From: JAABSX01 sp964480455
GTDB taxonomy: Bacteria > Bacteroidota > Bacteroidia > Cytophagales > Microscillaceae
NCBI GenBank assembly: GCA_964480455.1
Contig: CAYZQI010000001.1
Span: forward strand, 39,313 to 103,312
Reading direction: 5' to 3'
DNA: 64,000 bases
The position numbers were made by a program, and so were the translations under genes. Shown in pieces: positions 26,431-35,472 of the stretch (positions are counted from its first letter, which is position 1; every line of letters starts with the position of its first letter). The notes beneath the pieces are model-generated. The model was not told the DNA's origin. It saw nothing but the letters and a program-made list of their open reading frames with translations, and made no database searches.

Positions 26431-26447
26431 ATTTTTTAGATACATCT

Positions 26448-27188
26448 ATGCGACTCAAAAATAGTGTAAAAATATTTCTTGGATTGGTAGGTCTGCTAGT
26501 ACTGATTGCTTTTGTAGAAGCAAGACACCGCAGCCAGCCCATAGGAAAGCTATACATCAAGATTGCCAACCAAGCAGACAACTATTTTTTGGACAGTCTT
26601 GGTATCAAAACATTGATTGCGCAGGGAGAAGAAGAAAAACTAAAAAAAGCTACTTATAGAGAACTTTCTATCAAGGCAATAGAAGCACGCATACGTGCTA
26701 ACTTGTTTGTAGATAAATGCGAGATTGCCAGAAATCTGAAAGGTGATTTGTTTGTTGATGTAAGTCTCTCTCGGCCTGTAGCGCGCTTTATCAGGCAGGG
26801 AAAACCTGATTTTTACATAGATAGCCTTGGCAAAATTATGCCTACTTCTGATAAGTTTACAGCAAGAACGCTCTTAGTAACGCGTGAAAAGACGCAAGCA
26901 TTACCCAATTTTGCAAAAGAAGACAGAGCATTGCTAGAACTTATCAAAATGATTTATCAAGATGATTTTTTTAAAGCGCAAATTGCTCACATTCATCTCA
27001 ATCAACGCAATGAGATAGTGATGTACCCTCAGATAGGCAATCAAACCATTGAGTTTGGAAAATGTCGCGACATAACAGAGAAATTAAAAAAAATAAAAAT
27101 ATTTTACCACGAAATACTGCCTATAAAGGGCTGGAAAGCCTACAAAAAAATAAATGTGAAATATAGCAAGCAAATTGTTTGTGAATAA
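26448..27188 (+). CDS. ftsQ: Cell-division protein FtsQ/DivIB-like
   Basis: 246 aa. One N-terminal membrane segment (residues ~8-25), then a periplasmic POTRA-like region (KLYIKIANQADNYFLDSLGIKTLI) and a beta domain ending in INVKYSKQIVC. Sequence conservation is low, as usual for Bacteroidota FtsQ; position between murC and ftsA is the main support. ATG at 26448 is chosen over a TTG at 26418, which would start translation inside the miniature element. No clear ribosome-binding site precedes it, since the upstream DNA is the element's flank. Confidence 0.85.
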   Translation: MRLKNSVKIFLGLVGLLVLIAFVEARHRSQPIGKLYIKIANQADNYFLDSLGIKTLIAQGEEEKLKKATYRELSIKAIEARIRANLFVDKCEIARNLKGDLFVDVSLSRPVARFIRQGKPDFYIDSLGKIMPTSDKFTARTLLVTREKTQALPNFAKEDRALLELIKMIYQDDFFKAQIAHIHLNQRNEIVMYPQIGNQTIEFGKCRDITEKLKKIKIFYHEILPIKGWKAYKKINVKYSKQIVCE

Positions 27189-27348
27189 TAAAAAGACTTC
27201 TTAAATTTAGAGATTACTTTACAAAATACTGAAAATGACTAAATTAGCCTAATCTTTGTGCAAACAAATAGACAATATTAGCCTAACAAAAGCCCAAAAA
27301 TAAACCAAACTAAATAAATAAAAATTAGCTCAATAAATCCTAAATACT

Positions 27349-28653
27349 ATGCAACGCGAAAAAATTGTAGTAGGTCTCGACATCGGTAGCACAAAAATAT
27401 GTGCTCTCGTAGGACGCAAGGATCAATATGGAAAGGTAGAAATACTCGGAATGGGTAAAGCAGAATCAAATGGAGTCATCAGAGGGGTTGTTACCAATAT
27501 AGACAAGACCGTGGCCGCCATTGCGGCTGCCATAGAAGAAGCCGAAAAAACCTCTGGCATAGACATCAGGGTAGTAAATGTAGGCATTGCAGGGCAGCAC
27601 ATCAAAAGCATCACACAGCGTGGTAGTATTCACCGAAATACAGACAACGAAATCACCATTGATGATGTAAACCGACTCACCAATGAGATGTACCGCACTG
27701 TAACCCCCCCTGGCAACGAAATCATACACGTAATGCCACAAGACTACACCGTTGATTTTGAAACGGGTATCAAAGAGCCCGTAGGCATGTCGGGGGTAAG
27801 GCTCGAGGCTGATTTTAACATCATCACTGCCCAAACCAGTGCCATCAAAAATATTCAGCGTTGTGTAGAACGTACAGGGCTTGAGATAGAAAACCTTATC
27901 TTAGAACCTATTGCTTCAAGCATGGCTGTACTCACCGAAGAAGAACGCCAAGCAGGGATTGCCCTTGTAGATATTGGTGGAGGCACTACTGATGTAGCTG
28001 TTTTTTATGAGAATATTATTCGCCATACGGCAGTTATCCCCTTTGGAGGGCATATTATCACTTCTGATATAAAAGAAGGATGCCGCATCATGGAGCAGCA
28101 AGCCGAGCGGCTCAAAGTAAAGTTTGGGCGTGCTATTGCCGAAGAAGCCAACGAGAATGAGTTTGTATCTATTCCAGGGCTACGCGACAGGCCTGCAAGG
28201 GAAATCTCCCTTCGTAATCTGGCACACATTATAGAGGCACGTATGCAAGAAATCATAGAATTGGTACACAACGAACTCATCAAGTCGGGCTACGTCAATA
28301 AGTTGGTAGGGGGGCTAGTGATTACAGGAGGAGGCTCGCAGCTCAAGTTTTGCCAAAAACTATTCCAATACATGACCCAAATGGATACCCGCATAGGACA
28401 CCCTAATGAGTACTTAGGCAAAACCAAAGTAGAAGTAGCAAAAAACCCTATGTATGCTACCACAGTAGGGCTTGTGTTGGCGGGGTTCAGGGCTTTAGAC
28501 GATAGACATGAGCGTTACTTACAAGCACAAACACAAGTAAAAACCTTAAAGACTGAAAAGGCATCAGGAGGAGATAACTTCTTCCGCAAAATCATAGAAC
28601 GTACCAAGGGGCTGCTCATCGATGACTTTGACAGCAAAGACAATAATTATTAA
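27349..28653 (+). CDS. ftsA: Cell-division actin homologue FtsA
   Basis: 434 aa. FtsA anchors FtsZ to the membrane and recruits the divisome. Actin-like ATPase motifs: VVGLDIGSTKICALVG (phosphate 1, near residue 7), the SHS2/1C region (VVNVGIAGQHIKS), LVDIGGGTTDVAVF (phosphate 2, near 205) and GGLVITGGGSQL (adenosine motif, near 322). The C-terminal end (IIERTKGLLIDDF) is the likely membrane-targeting helix. Follows ftsQ by 160 bp and precedes ftsZ by 47 bp. Confidence 0.97.
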   Translation: MQREKIVVGLDIGSTKICALVGRKDQYGKVEILGMGKAESNGVIRGVVTNIDKTVAAIAAAIEEAEKTSGIDIRVVNVGIAGQHIKSITQRGSIHRNTDNEITIDDVNRLTNEMYRTVTPPGNEIIHVMPQDYTVDFETGIKEPVGMSGVRLEADFNIITAQTSAIKNIQRCVERTGLEIENLILEPIASSMAVLTEEERQAGIALVDIGGGTTDVAVFYENIIRHTAVIPFGGHIITSDIKEGCRIMEQQAERLKVKFGRAIAEEANENEFVSIPGLRDRPAREISLRNLAHIIEARMQEIIELVHNELIKSGYVNKLVGGLVITGGGSQLKFCQKLFQYMTQMDTRIGHPNEYLGKTKVEVAKNPMYATTVGLVLAGFRALDDRHERYLQAQTQVKTLKTEKASGGDNFFRKIIERTKGLLIDDFDSKDNNY

Positions 28654-28700
28654 CTAAAATTTGTATCATTAACCTAAAACCAACCCTAGGGTAAGGCAAT

Positions 28701-30155
28701 ATGGAAGAAAAAAAGTACGACTTCAATGTAATCGGTAATCCTAACTCTATCATTAAGGTAATAGGCGTAGGAGGAGGCGGAAGCAATGCCGTCAATTATA
28801 TGTATAACAAAGGTATCAAAGACGTAGAGTTCATTGTTTGCAATACTGATGTGCAAGCACTCAACCTTAGCGTAGTACCTGCCAAACTTCAAATAGGCTC
28901 TGCCCTCACCGAAGGGCTAGGCGCAGGGGCAAACCCCGAGGTAGGGCGCGAAGCTGCCGTAGAAAGCAAAGAGGAAATCAGAGAACTGTTGAGCCATCAT
29001 ACCAAAATGCTCTTTATCACAGCAGGTATGGGCGGTGGCTCAGGTACAGGCGGCGCACCCGTCATTGCTGAAATTGCCCGTGAACTCGGCATCTTGACTG
29101 TGGCAATCGTTACTGCACCTTTTACTTTTGAAGGAAGACGCAAGAAAAAAATAGCCGAGCAGGGCATACAACAACTAAGAGAAATCTGTGATACACTCCT
29201 CGTGATTTCTAATGATAAGCTCTTAGAAATCTACGGCAATCTCAAAATGAGTGAGGCTTTTGCACAAGCAGATAATATCTTGGCAACCGCAGCCAAAGGC
29301 ATTGCAGAACTTATCACCGTGCCACTTTACGTAAATGTGGACTTTGAAGATGTCAAAACTGTTATGCGCAATTCAGGAGCAGCCGTGATGGGTTCGGCGC
29401 GCGCAGATGGCGACAACAGAGCCATTCGTGCCGCACAAGATGCCCTCGCCTCCCCTCTGCTCAACAATCAAACCATACACGGCGCAAAGAAAATATTGCT
29501 CTCGATTATGTCAGGTGAAAAATCTGAGCTGCAAATGGAAGAATTTACTGCCATCACAGAATACATCGAGGAAAAAGTAGGTGATGATGCAGACATGATT
29601 TTTGGGGCAGGTATTGACCCTACCCTGGGCGACAGCGTACAAGTTACTATTATTGCCACGGGTTTTGACAATGATTCGGCCCTCTCGCTCAATTCGCGCC
29701 CCGAAAAAAAGCCTGAAAAACCAGCTTTGGAGGACAAAAAGCCGGTGAACGAACCTAGTCCAAGCTATACTTTCAATATCACGCCCAAAGCGTCTCAAAT
29801 AGAAAAACCTACTGACACAAAAGTAGTATTTAACTTAGATGATGAGGTAGAAGATGAAAATGGCTTCAAACCAACCCCCAATAGCTTTCTTGAGGAAAAA
29901 TCTGAAATAGACCTCAAAAAAGAAAGGCTTTCACAACAAGCTGATGAGCGTATCAATAAACTACGCAATCTCAGCCGAGAAAATATAGAAGGCGAAGGAC
30001 TGAAAGAAAAAATAGAAGTGCCTGCTTACCTGCGCCGCAATGTAAAGCTGATTGACCCGCCTCACTCATCAGAAAACAACATCTCACGCTTTAACTTAAG
30101 TGATGAAAACCATTTGCTAGGCAATAATAAGTTCTTTACAGACCAACCCGATTAG
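28701..30155 (+). CDS. ftsZ: Cell-division tubulin homologue FtsZ
   Basis: 484 aa. The GTPase core has IGVGGGGSNAVNYM (near residue 20), the tubulin signature GMGGGSGTGGAPVIA (near 113) and the T7 loop NVDFEDVKTVM. The core ends near residue 330. The tail is long and variable (about 150 residues) and includes EVPAYLRRNVKL near the C-terminus, the Bacteroidota-type conserved peptide for FtsA binding. Last gene of the division run. The stop is followed by miniature element C, then by a strong terminator. Confidence 0.98.
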   Translation: MEEKKYDFNVIGNPNSIIKVIGVGGGGSNAVNYMYNKGIKDVEFIVCNTDVQALNLSVVPAKLQIGSALTEGLGAGANPEVGREAAVESKEEIRELLSHHTKMLFITAGMGGGSGTGGAPVIAEIARELGILTVAIVTAPFTFEGRRKKKIAEQGIQQLREICDTLLVISNDKLLEIYGNLKMSEAFAQADNILATAAKGIAELITVPLYVNVDFEDVKTVMRNSGAAVMGSARADGDNRAIRAAQDALASPLLNNQTIHGAKKILLSIMSGEKSELQMEEFTAITEYIEEKVGDDADMIFGAGIDPTLGDSVQVTIIATGFDNDSALSLNSRPEKKPEKPALEDKKPVNEPSPSYTFNITPKASQIEKPTDTKVVFNLDDEVEDENGFKPTPNSFLEEKSEIDLKKERLSQQADERINKLRNLSRENIEGEGLKEKIEVPAYLRRNVKLIDPPHSSENNISRFNLSDENHLLGNNKFFTDQPD

Positions 30156-30170
30156 AGCAAAAAATAAAAG

Positions 30171-30290
30171 TTTGTCTGATAATTTGTGTAAAAATCTGTG
30201 GCAGTGGGCTTCTCGACCCACCAATACTTATGTTCCGAACAGTATTTTGCTTATTTTATTAGTTACCATCACAAAATTGTCAAAAAACTG
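30171..30290. mobile_element. Miniature inverted-repeat element, family 1, copy C (120 bp)
   Basis: Flanked by AATAAAAG on both sides (30163-30170 and 30291-30298). Left end TTTGTCTGATAATTTGTGT, right end ACAAAATTGTCAAAAAACTG. The middle retains the ATGTTCCGAACAGTATTT segment seen in copies B and D. It sits between the ftsZ stop and the ftsZ terminator. Confidence 0.85.
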
Positions 30291-30322
30291 AATAAAAGAA
30301 AATCCGTAATGATACAAAATCT

Positions 30323-30357
30323 AAAAAACCAAAGTCTTGTGATGACTTTGGTTTTTT
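30323..30357 (+). terminator. Intrinsic terminator of the murC-ftsZ run
   Basis: 14-bp perfect stem AAAAAACCAAAGTC / GACTTTGGTTTTTT with a 7-nt loop and the T-run in the 3' arm. Confidence 0.8.
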
Positions 30358-30453
30358 ATTCAATGAGCAAGCAAGTCAGTAGGCGGAGGTTTGCTGCTAA
30401 ACAACTTTTCTACCTTGGCTAGTACCATACAAGCCAACGGGTGTCAACCAATG

Positions 30454-31422
30454 CTACCTACTTAATAGCCCATTCAAAAAACCCAGCCCATAGCCTGTGA
30501 GCTGTACAAATACCGCGGGTACACTTAGCAACCCTACCCAAAAATTTTTTGTATTTGCCACACAATCAGAAAATATCAGCGTGATATAGAGTAGCAAAAT
30601 GAATAGCTGAAGCTGAAAGCCCTCCTGCCATAGCCAGGCTATGGGCAGCATCAATAATACAAACAAAAGCCAAGCACTTGGCAATGTATGCACTATTTTG
30701 AATTGTGAGGGGTACTTCTTGACAAGGCAAGCCCGCCCTTTGCCAAAAGAAAATGCCTGATTGAAAAACGCCCGAAAATCAGCACGGCGTTTATGATACA
30801 CAAAAGCATCTGGAATAAGCTGTAATTTAAAGCCAGCTCTTCTAATTCTGATACTGAGGTCTATGTCTTCACTCACACGCATTTTGCCAAAACCTTTGGT
30901 GGCTTGATATACCTCACGTGTAAAACCCATGTTAAAGCTCCGCGCTTGGTAAGTACCAAGGCGTTTTTTCTTACCTCTTATCCCTCCGGTGCTTAAGAAA
31001 GAGGTCATGGCATAGTTAATGGCTTTTTGCAAGGTAGAAAACGAGCTATGTGAGGCATCGGGACCTCCAAAAGCATCTAAGCGATACTGCATCAGTTGTT
31101 TGTGTAGGGTTTTGAGGTAGGCAGGCGGAAGAATACAATCAGAATCAAAAAACAGAAAAAAATTACCTTGCGCCTTTTCCATGCCATAATTGCGGCTTAG
31201 CCCAGGACCCGAATTTTTTTTGAAAAAATAACGTAAGGGCAATTTATCCGAAAAATACTGACAAACTCCCTGTGCTGTATGCTGAGAGCCGTCTTCTACC
31301 ACAATGACCTCGTAGCTTGGGGCATCTTCTGCTAAAAGGTCTTGCAGCAGTAAAGAATCTAGTAATTCGTGCAACTCGTCTGGGCGGTTATAAACTGGGA
31401 TAATGATAGAATACACAATCAT
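30454..31422 (-). CDS. Family 2 glycosyltransferase with C-terminal membrane anchor
   Basis: 322 aa. A GT-A fold starts SIIIPVYNRPDELHELLDSL; the acidic motif DSD (FFLFFDSDCILPP, near residue 105) binds metal and nucleotide sugar, and MRVSEDIDLSIRIRRAGF (near 190) supplies the ED acceptor motif. Hydrophobic segments near 245-262, 266-285 and 295-318 anchor it in the membrane. Donor and acceptor are unknown; a surface glycan or glycolipid role is likely. Transcribed alone on the - strand. Confidence 0.88.
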   Translation of the reverse strand: MIVYSIIIPVYNRPDELHELLDSLLLQDLLAEDAPSYEVIVVEDGSQHTAQGVCQYFSDKLPLRYFFKKNSGPGLSRNYGMEKAQGNFFLFFDSDCILPPAYLKTLHKQLMQYRLDAFGGPDASHSSFSTLQKAINYAMTSFLSTGGIRGKKKRLGTYQARSFNMGFTREVYQATKGFGKMRVSEDIDLSIRIRRAGFKLQLIPDAFVYHKRRADFRAFFNQAFSFGKGRACLVKKYPSQFKIVHTLPSAWLLFVLLMLPIAWLWQEGFQLQLFILLLYITLIFSDCVANTKNFWVGLLSVPAVFVQLTGYGLGFLNGLLSR

Positions 31423-31533
31423 GTTTTTATGTATGTGGTTTTCGGTGATAAGTGCTTTTATCTATTTTAAGATGTAAAATTAAGCACCTTTCTACAATTT
31501 ATACCAAATTTTAAAAAATGGATTGAGCCACAC

Positions 31534-31637
31534 TAAGGAAAATGTAAAAAATAACTTCAGCTACTTTGATTTATAAGTTGCTGATAGTAAGTATTTTAAA
31601 AGCTCACATTTCACAACTCATAATTTACACTTTCCTA
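31534..31637. mobile_element. ~104-bp repeat, family 4, copy 2
   Basis: Partner of 21473-21575. The ends are inverted repeats: CACTAAGGAAAATGTAAA against the complement of the right end, CACTTAGGAAAGTGTAAA. The right end runs to the stop codon of the neighbouring glycosyltransferase gene (31635-31637). No clear target duplication. Confidence 0.5.
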
Positions 31638-32657
31638 AGTGATTGGGTGGGTTGTATCGTTTAGATTTAAGGTTTCTGCAATCACATAATCATCTAATTG
31701 ATGAGAGTTGGTTGTAATCATTTCACCAATAAAACCTGCCAAAAATAGCTGTACGCCAACTACAATGGCTACCAGAGAAAGGTAAAATAAAGGCCGCTGC
31801 ACTACCCAGCTTTTGCCCGGATAGGCAAAAAACAACTGGTCTATGATAAGCCAAAACGCAATGACTGCCCCTGCCAAAAATGAAAGTGAACCCAATGTGC
31901 CAAAAAAGTGCATAGGGCGTTTGCGAAATTTGCTAACAAACGTAATGGAGAGCAAATCTAGAAAGCCATACACAAATCGGCTCAGCCCAAACTTGGTAGT
32001 GCCGTATTTGCGGGCGCGGTGTGCCACTACTTTTTCGCCAATCTTTCCGAACCCAGCCCACTTGGCTATCACAGGGATATAGCGATGCATTTCGCCATAG
32101 ACTTCTATGTTTTTGACCACAGGGCGATGATAGGCTTTCAGCCCGCAGTTGAAGTCGTGAAGCCTGATACCTGAGAACCGCCTAGTTACAGCATTGAACA
32201 GCTTAGTAGGCAATGTCTTGGTGATGGGGTCGTAGCGTTTTTTTTTCCAACCCGACACAAGGTCATATTTTTGATTTACAATCATTTCATAGAGTTCGGG
32301 GATTTCATCGGGGCTGTCTTGCAGGTCGGCATCCATAGTAATGATCACCTTCCCTTTTGCAGCTTTGAAGCCCATATTGAGGGCAGCAGACTTGCCGTAG
32401 TTGCGGTTAAACCGAATCCCTTTACAGGCAGAATTTTGTGCTGAGATAGCTTTGATGACCTCCCATGAGTCATCTCTACTGCCGTCATCTATCAATATGA
32501 CTTCGTAAGAGAAGCCTTGGGCTTGCATCACACGGACTATCCATTCGCAAAGTTCTGGGAGTGATTCTTCTTCATTGAGCAAGGGAATTACCACCGAAAT
32601 CTGTGGGGAAGAGCTTGCAGTATTTTCAGTATCAGCATTAACAATGGCTTTATTCAT
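31635..32657 (-). CDS. Polyprenyl-phosphate-type family 2 glycosyltransferase (GtrB/DPM-like)
   Basis: 340 aa. Catalytic domain: VVIPLLNEEESLPELCEWI (near residue 24), MDADLQDSPDEIPEL (the DXD and lipid-pocket motif, near 106) and HDFNCGLKAYHRPVV. Two C-terminal membrane helices (near 245-268 and 280-305) fit enzymes that charge undecaprenyl phosphate with a sugar. ATG at 32657 is chosen: it overlaps the stop of the DUF4199 gene by 8 bp (ATGAATAA), suggesting translational coupling. The upstream start at 32693 would lie deeper in the DUF4199 gene. Confidence 0.9.
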   Translation of the reverse strand: MNKAIVNADTENTASSSPQISVVIPLLNEEESLPELCEWIVRVMQAQGFSYEVILIDDGSRDDSWEVIKAISAQNSACKGIRFNRNYGKSAALNMGFKAAKGKVIITMDADLQDSPDEIPELYEMIVNQKYDLVSGWKKKRYDPITKTLPTKLFNAVTRRFSGIRLHDFNCGLKAYHRPVVKNIEVYGEMHRYIPVIAKWAGFGKIGEKVVAHRARKYGTTKFGLSRFVYGFLDLLSITFVSKFRKRPMHFFGTLGSLSFLAGAVIAFWLIIDQLFFAYPGKSWVVQRPLFYLSLVAIVVGVQLFLAGFIGEMITTNSHQLDDYVIAETLNLNDTTHPIT

Positions 32658-33174
32658 CAAAAAGCGGTTGTTTTTTATTGGTGAAAGCAGCAACTAAAAG
32701 CGACAAAAGTAACCCAAAGAACACATACGAAATCAACACTAGCAGAAAAATACCTGTGGGTGAAAACAAATAGTCCATCACACTCATCATCACTTTTACC
32801 TGTTCTTCGGGTATTTGCTGACGTTCGTACTCTTTGAATATCTCATCTTTCATGGCAATAATCATTTCTGGCTTCAAATAAAAATAAATAGACTGCGAAA
32901 TGCCAGTGATAATGCCAGTGAGTGTAGAGATGAGCATGCCAATACCTAAACCTTGTCCAAAGCTCATGTAGCCTTCATTGTACTTTTTAAACTCTGCTAT
33001 GCCAAAGTACATGGCCGAGATAAGCAACACATATCCCAAAAGCCCTAAAAAAGTATCATCTTGAAGGTTCAAAGCAGTTATCAAAATACTGTAAAGGGCA
33101 ATGGCTATGCCTGAATATACCCCAAACTTGAGCCCTACTTGGGTAGTCGAAATACTTAGTTTTTCTTCTTCCAT
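32650..33174 (-). CDS. DUF4199-family membrane protein (first copy)
   Basis: 174 aa with four predicted membrane segments (near 17-35, 41-58, 72-95 and 140-163) and the family pattern GYMSFGQGLGIGMLISTLTG. DUF4199 proteins are common in Bacteroidota beside glycosyltransferases, function unknown. Overlaps the downstream GT2 gene, so the two products may act together. A paralogue is at 43976-44452. Confidence 0.85.
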   Translation of the reverse strand: MEEEKLSISTTQVGLKFGVYSGIAIALYSILITALNLQDDTFLGLLGYVLLISAMYFGIAEFKKYNEGYMSFGQGLGIGMLISTLTGIITGISQSIYFYLKPEMIIAMKDEIFKEYERQQIPEEQVKVMMSVMDYLFSPTGIFLLVLISYVFFGLLLSLLVAAFTNKKQPLFDE

Positions 33175-33435
33175 AATTATTTCATCTCATTTTAGATTAC
33201 AAAAATAGTAAATCTGTACTTTTTATTGGTAGTTGTTGCCTCATTTCTTTTCTATTTTCTAGCAACTATGCCATCAGACGAGCTTTTTACCCAATCATTA
33301 CAGTATTTTCTATCAATTATTAGCTATTCTAAAAGCCTTAAGCATAATATATTTTTAGACTTGTAATATTTTACTAGGTTTACAGTACAAAAGCATAAGT
33401 AAAAAATATCCTCATCAAAATCTAAAATCTTTAAA

Positions 33436-35334
33436 ATGAAAAATTTATTGTTGTACTTACTCATCAGTTTTCTATCTCTTGGGGCAGTCTGTGCGCAAAG
33501 CACCCCCAAAGAAGTCAGTTCAAAAATAGAGAAAGTAACCGTATTTATCAATGGGGCTCAAGTGATGCGCTCGGCACAGACTAGCCTAAGCATAGGCGAA
33601 ACTGAATTGATTTTTAGAGGGCTCGCCCCGCAACTTAACAAACAAAGCATTCAGGTAAAAGGTGATGGTGATTTTACCATTCTTTCGGTCATTCATCAAG
33701 TGAATTTTATGAAAGAACAAGAAAAAAGAAAAGAAATTGAGACCTTAGAGAAAAACCTTGAGGCAAAACTAGAAGAAAAAACACGGGCCAAAAACAGCCT
33801 TAGCGTGTTTATAGAAGAAGAAAAAATGCTTGAGAAAAATCGTGAAATAGGAGGAGAAAATACAGGTGTGAAAACTGCTGAACTCCGTGAAGCACTTGAC
33901 TTTCACCGACAACGCCGACAAGAACTCAAAAACAAACAGCTTGATTATCAGAAACTTATCAAACAAAAAGACGGAGAAATCATAAAAATACAACAACAAC
34001 TCCGTGAGCTTAACAGCAAAACTGACCTTGCCACTAGTGAAATATTGGTGAAAGTCATCACTAAAAATCCACTCAATGCCAAATTTGAGTTAGCTTATCT
34101 GGTAGAAGAGGCAGGCTGGTACCCTACTTATGACCTCCGTGTGAAAGACATCGCAAGCCCCATACAACTCAGCTACAAGGCAAATGTCTATCAAAATACG
34201 GGCATAGATTGGAAAAACGTAAAACTTACGCTCTCCACAGCCAATCCCAACGAAAGCGGTGTAAAACCTACATTGCAGCCTTGGTTTTTGCGCTACAACC
34301 AGCCCTACCAAGTAGCCAAAAGCAACTTAGAAGCAAAACTCTACGACAAAGTAGGCTTTGTAGGAGGCAACAGAGTGCGTGGCAGGGTAACAGACGCAGC
34401 AACAGGCGAAGGACTGCCCGGTGTGAGCATATTGGTAAAAGGTACTACGCTCGGCACAGTTACAGATATGGAAGGTACTTTTGAGCTAGAAGGTGCTATC
34501 AATCAGACCCTAGAATTTAGGGCAGTAGGTATGGAAGGTGCTGAAGTATTCGTCAGAGATTTGAATGTACTCAATGTAGCACTTAATCAAGATACTAAAG
34601 AATTAAGTGAAGTAGTTGTGAGTGGATATGGCACAACACGCAACAGAATGGCTAAAAAGCCCAAATTAGATAAACAAGAAGACGCACGCAAAGATATTCC
34701 CCTTACTACCGAAGCCGTAGAAAGTGCTATTAGTATTGCTTTTGAGATAGAACTGCCCTACACCATACCCAGTGATGGCAAAACACGCACCGTAGAAATC
34801 AACCAACATGAGTTGGAAGCAGAATACGAGTATTATGCTGCTCCCAAAATAGATACTGATGCCTTTTTGACTGCCAAGGTTATAAATTGGGAAGAATTTA
34901 ATCTGCTCGATGGAGAGGCAAATCTATTTTTTGAAGGTACTTTTTTAGGAAAAACTGTACTGCTGCCTCGCCAAGTAGAAGATACCCTTTCTATCTCGCT
35001 AGGACGCGATAAAAGCATCAAAATCACTCGCAAGCCACTGAAAGACTATACCAAAAAGCAGTTCATAGGAGGTAAAAAAACCGAAACCCGCACCTGGGAG
35101 ATTACCGTCAGAAATCAGAAGAAGCAAGCTATCAATCTAATTTTAGAAGATGTTTTTCCAATGAGTACCAACAATGACATAGAAGTAAACCGCAAAGATA
35201 CTGGCGGAGCTAGTGTGAATAATGAAACGGGCATAATGACTTGGCAGCTCAAACTTTCGCCCTCAGAAGAAAAAAAATGCAATTTCCAGTATGAAGTAAA
35301 ATATCCCAAGGACCGCGTTTTATACTTGGATTAG
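33436..35334 (+). CDS. DUF4139 (MuiA-like) exported protein with an inserted carboxypeptidase-regulatory domain
   Basis: 632 aa. Signal peptide (LLLYLLISFLSLGAVCAQS, cleavage near residue 22). DUF4140/4139 N-terminal part with KVTVFINGAQVMRS (near 34) and a coiled coil (near 95-195). DUF4139 begins VKVITKNPLNAKFELAYLV (near 205). At ~312-395 a carboxypeptidase-regulatory domain interrupts DUF4139 (VRGRVTDAATGEGLPGVSI, TDMEGTFEL), ending in a SusC-like plug box, LSEVVVSGYGTT. DUF4139 then resumes (FEIELPYTIPSDGKTRTVEI ... FEGTFLGKTVLLPR) to the C-terminus. The insertion keeps the frame and both halves look intact. Exported or periplasmic function unknown; family members are annotated as mucoidy inhibitor A-like. 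Confidence 0.88.
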   Translation: MKNLLLYLLISFLSLGAVCAQSTPKEVSSKIEKVTVFINGAQVMRSAQTSLSIGETELIFRGLAPQLNKQSIQVKGDGDFTILSVIHQVNFMKEQEKRKEIETLEKNLEAKLEEKTRAKNSLSVFIEEEKMLEKNREIGGENTGVKTAELREALDFHRQRRQELKNKQLDYQKLIKQKDGEIIKIQQQLRELNSKTDLATSEILVKVITKNPLNAKFELAYLVEEAGWYPTYDLRVKDIASPIQLSYKANVYQNTGIDWKNVKLTLSTANPNESGVKPTLQPWFLRYNQPYQVAKSNLEAKLYDKVGFVGGNRVRGRVTDAATGEGLPGVSILVKGTTLGTVTDMEGTFELEGAINQTLEFRAVGMEGAEVFVRDLNVLNVALNQDTKELSEVVVSGYGTTRNRMAKKPKLDKQEDARKDIPLTTEAVESAISIAFEIELPYTIPSDGKTRTVEINQHELEAEYEYYAAPKIDTDAFLTAKVINWEEFNLLDGEANLFFEGTFLGKTVLLPRQVEDTLSISLGRDKSIKITRKPLKDYTKKQFIGGKKTETRTWEITVRNQKKQAINLILEDVFPMSTNNDIEVNRKDTGGASVNNETGIMTWQLKLSPSEEKKCNFQYEVKYPKDRVLYLD

Positions 35335-35410
35335 TATTCAGCTATTGGCTCGTATGTTGCCAATACACAGTATAGCCCAATATCATAACAATCTTGAAAA
35401 TCAAAATAAG

Positions 35411-35446
35411 TACACACTAACAACTCTGCAAGTGAGTTGCTAGTGT
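35411..35446. terminator. Hairpin between convergent genes
   Basis: CACACTAACAACTC / GAGTTGCTAGTGTG arms with one mismatch and a short loop, between the DUF4139 gene (+) and the lipoprotein gene (-). No long T-run, so termination is possible but not certain. Confidence 0.45.
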
Positions 35447-35472
35447 GCTATTAATTGATGGTTAATTAAAGT

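Noticed and set aside
30198..30422. 74-codon + strand frame after ftsZ
   Set aside because: It lies across miniature element C and the ftsZ terminator; no coding signs.
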